DNA of 7,239 bases from Lachnospiraceae bacterium. GTDB lineage: Bacteria; Bacillota; Clostridia; Lachnospirales; Lachnospiraceae. Each line of letters starts with the position of its first letter. Position 1 is the first letter of the stretch. Below the pieces are notes generated by a model. The model was not told where the DNA came from, searched no databases, and was given only the letters and a program-made list of their open reading frames with translations. The position numbers were made by a program, and so were the translations under genes. Shown one piece after another: positions 6,895 through 7,239 of the stretch. The stretch is from positions 1 to 7,239 of the forward strand of contig JAJQIE010000129.1 in NCBI GenBank assembly GCA_021199395.1, in the 5' to 3' direction.

Positions 6895-6953
6895 ACCATC
6901 CCTATACTGGTGACAGGGGGGAGGTGATAAGATGTCATCGCTAGTGACATTTT
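6895..6953 (+). promoter_or_regulatory. Translation-blocking leader helices over SD and start codon
   Basis: At the predicted 5' end of the transcript, ACCATCCC (6895-6902) can pair with GGGGAGGT (6918-6925) with one A-A mismatch and one G-U pair, covering the Shine-Dalgarno. Next, ATGTCA (6932-6937), which contains the start codon, pairs with TGACAT (6945-6950). With G-U and A-U pairs the stem extends to 6929/6953 and has a seven-base loop. Both steps of initiation are thus hidden, as in the toxin RNA of pAD1 par. This is a paper fold, with no energies calculated. Confidence 0.65.
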
Positions 6954-7018
6954 TGTTTTCCGTAACAGCGAATGTGATTGCATGGTATATATGCAAATGG
7001 CTTGACGGAGAAAATTGA
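6932..7018 (+). CDS. Putative 28-residue membrane toxin peptide of a par-like type I toxin-antitoxin locus
   Basis: ATG 6932 is preceded at seven bases by a near-perfect Shine-Dalgarno (GGGAGGTGAT, 6919-6928) and the frame ends at TGA 7016-7018. The peptide begins MSSLVTFLFSV, continues as one hydrophobic segment (about residues 4-21), and ends in the aromatic, charged tail WYICKWLDGEN. A single membrane helix with a short WLD-type charged tail is the general plan of Fst-family toxins, which damage the membrane. The conserved Pro of Fst is absent, so it is not plainly Fst. The antisense promoter, direct repeats, blocked leader and shared hairpin described separately support a toxin role. It could instead be a harmless regulatory peptide. 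Toxicity is inferred. Confidence 0.78.
   Translation: MSSLVTFLFSVTANVIAWYICKWLDGEN
6933..6954 (+). repeat. Direct repeat copy A, over the toxin start codon
   Basis: TGTCATCGCT (6933-6942), a five-base variable centre AGTGA, and CATTTTT (6948-6954). It matches the copy at 7107-7128 at 19 of 22 positions without a gap. It begins on the second base of the start codon. Because the second copy is transcribed on the other strand, the two RNAs are complementary here. Confidence 0.9.
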
Positions 7019-7063
7019 CCGGGAATCGTGAGCCGGAGGGAATACCTCGCCGATAGAGAGGGA

Positions 7064-7107
7064 GAAACCCCAGAGAGCAAGCACCTCTCTGGGGTTTCGA
7101 TTGTTTT
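7064..7107 (+). terminator. Shared, probably bidirectional terminator of the toxin and antisense RNAs
   Basis: A perfect 14-bp stem (GAAACCCCAGAGAG 7064-7077 with its complement 7085-7098) has a seven-base loop CAAGCAC, followed by GATTGTTTT on the plus strand. It is the end of the small-peptide transcript. On the minus strand the same stem has loop GTGCTTG, in which CUUG fits the YUNR U-turn pattern known from antisense-RNA recognition loops. Confidence 0.85.
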
Positions 7108-7128
7108 GTCATCGCTTATTACATTTTT
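7107..7128 (+). repeat. Direct repeat copy B, at the antisense RNA 5' end
   Basis: TGTCATCGCT (7107-7116), centre TATTA, then CATTTTT (7122-7128). It lies within the first ~25 bases of the predicted antisense RNA and matches copy A over the toxin start codon. Two such repeats placed on either side of a shared terminator are the defining arrangement (DRa/DRb) of pAD1 par. Confidence 0.88.
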
Positions 7129-7136
7129 ACATTCAG

Positions 7137-7165
7137 ACTATATCACATACGAATTATTTTTTCAA
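7137..7165 (-). promoter_or_regulatory. Antisense (antitoxin) promoter
   Basis: On the minus strand TTGAAA (7160-7165) and TATAGT (7137-7142) are separated by 17 bp, and TGA immediately before the -10 makes it an extended -10 promoter. The start is expected near 7130. It faces the toxin promoter convergently. No reading frame with a ribosome binding site follows it, which suggests a non-coding product. Confidence 0.78.
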
Positions 7166-7197
7166 GCGCAGATAGTAAATTTGCGTTACTGTTCACA

Positions 7198-7228
7198 CCC
7201 ATGCCACGCACTCGCTGCGTGGCATGGG
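7198..7228. repeat. Perfect 13-bp palindrome near the right edge
   Basis: CCCATGCCACGCA (7198-7210) and its exact complement (7216-7228) surround the loop CTCGC. There is no T-tract on either side, so it is not an ordinary terminator. It lies about 30 bases upstream of the antisense promoter. It could be an extragenic palindrome of the same kind as those at 6670-6820 or part of a feature cut by the window edge. Confidence 0.7.
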
Positions 7229-7239
7229 CGAAGACATAG

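Larger units (their letters stand above)
7060..7130 (-). ncRNA. Predicted antisense antitoxin RNA (RNA II-like)
   Basis: Transcription from the minus-strand promoter at 7137-7165 should start near 7130 and run leftward through direct repeat B, then the strong hairpin, giving about 65-70 bases. Its 5' part can pair with the toxin RNA over the start codon (10 bp and 7 bp blocks, with one G-U pair and two mismatches between). Its 3' hairpin is fully complementary to the toxin RNA's hairpin. The 3' end is uncertain because the tract after the hairpin on this strand (CTCCCTCTCT) is pyrimidine-rich but poor in T. Confidence 0.68.

Overview
The window looks like chromosome of a Clostridia-class Bacillota, most likely a Lachnospiraceae gut anaerobe. 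Grounds: GGAGG-type ribosome binding sites, consensus sigma-A promoters, intrinsic terminators with T-tracts, mixed GC content, and Clostridia-like versions of MgtE, ATP-dependent PEP carboxykinase and a separate small metallochaperone beside a P-type ATPase. This is inference, since no rRNA or marker search was possible.

Left part (1-1861). The end of an AGE-family sugar epimerase/isomerase enters from the left edge and stops at 196. A 223-base gap with no confident gene follows, then a complete mgtE magnesium channel/transporter (420-1754, +).

Middle (1862-4722, all minus strand). This is a zinc/cadmium efflux operon, read right to left. It has a consensus promoter with an SmtB/CzrA-type operator at its transcription start, a free-standing 72-residue HMA metallochaperone, a P1B-2 ATPase without its own HMA domain, and an ArsR/SmtB-family sensor whose metal ligands are visible. 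ATPase and sensor are separated by a run of 33-37 bp tandem repeats, the last of which contains the ATPase stop codon. The likely circuit is that metal enters, the sensor leaves the operator, and chaperone, pump and sensor are made together.

Right-centre (4824-6668, +). pckA has its own promoter, a hairpin leader and a strong terminator. It is ordinary central metabolism. Next comes about 150 bases of dense palindromes with no gene (6670-6820), probably a repetitive or structured extragenic element.

Right end (6857-7165). This is the most interesting part, in what at first looks like an empty intergenic region. A 28-residue hydrophobic peptide gene has an excellent ribosome binding site and its own promoter. 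It faces a convergent promoter on the opposite strand, and a strong hairpin lies between them. A 22-bp direct repeat occurs twice: once over the peptide's start codon and once at the 5' end of the antisense RNA, so the two RNAs are complementary there. The peptide's Shine-Dalgarno and start codon can each be sequestered in a helix. This closely matches the par (Fst/RNA II) type I toxin-antitoxin locus known from Enterococcus plasmid pAD1, with a peptide that is not plainly Fst. I propose a par-like type I toxin-antitoxin module. A further 13-bp-stem palindrome lies at the right edge.
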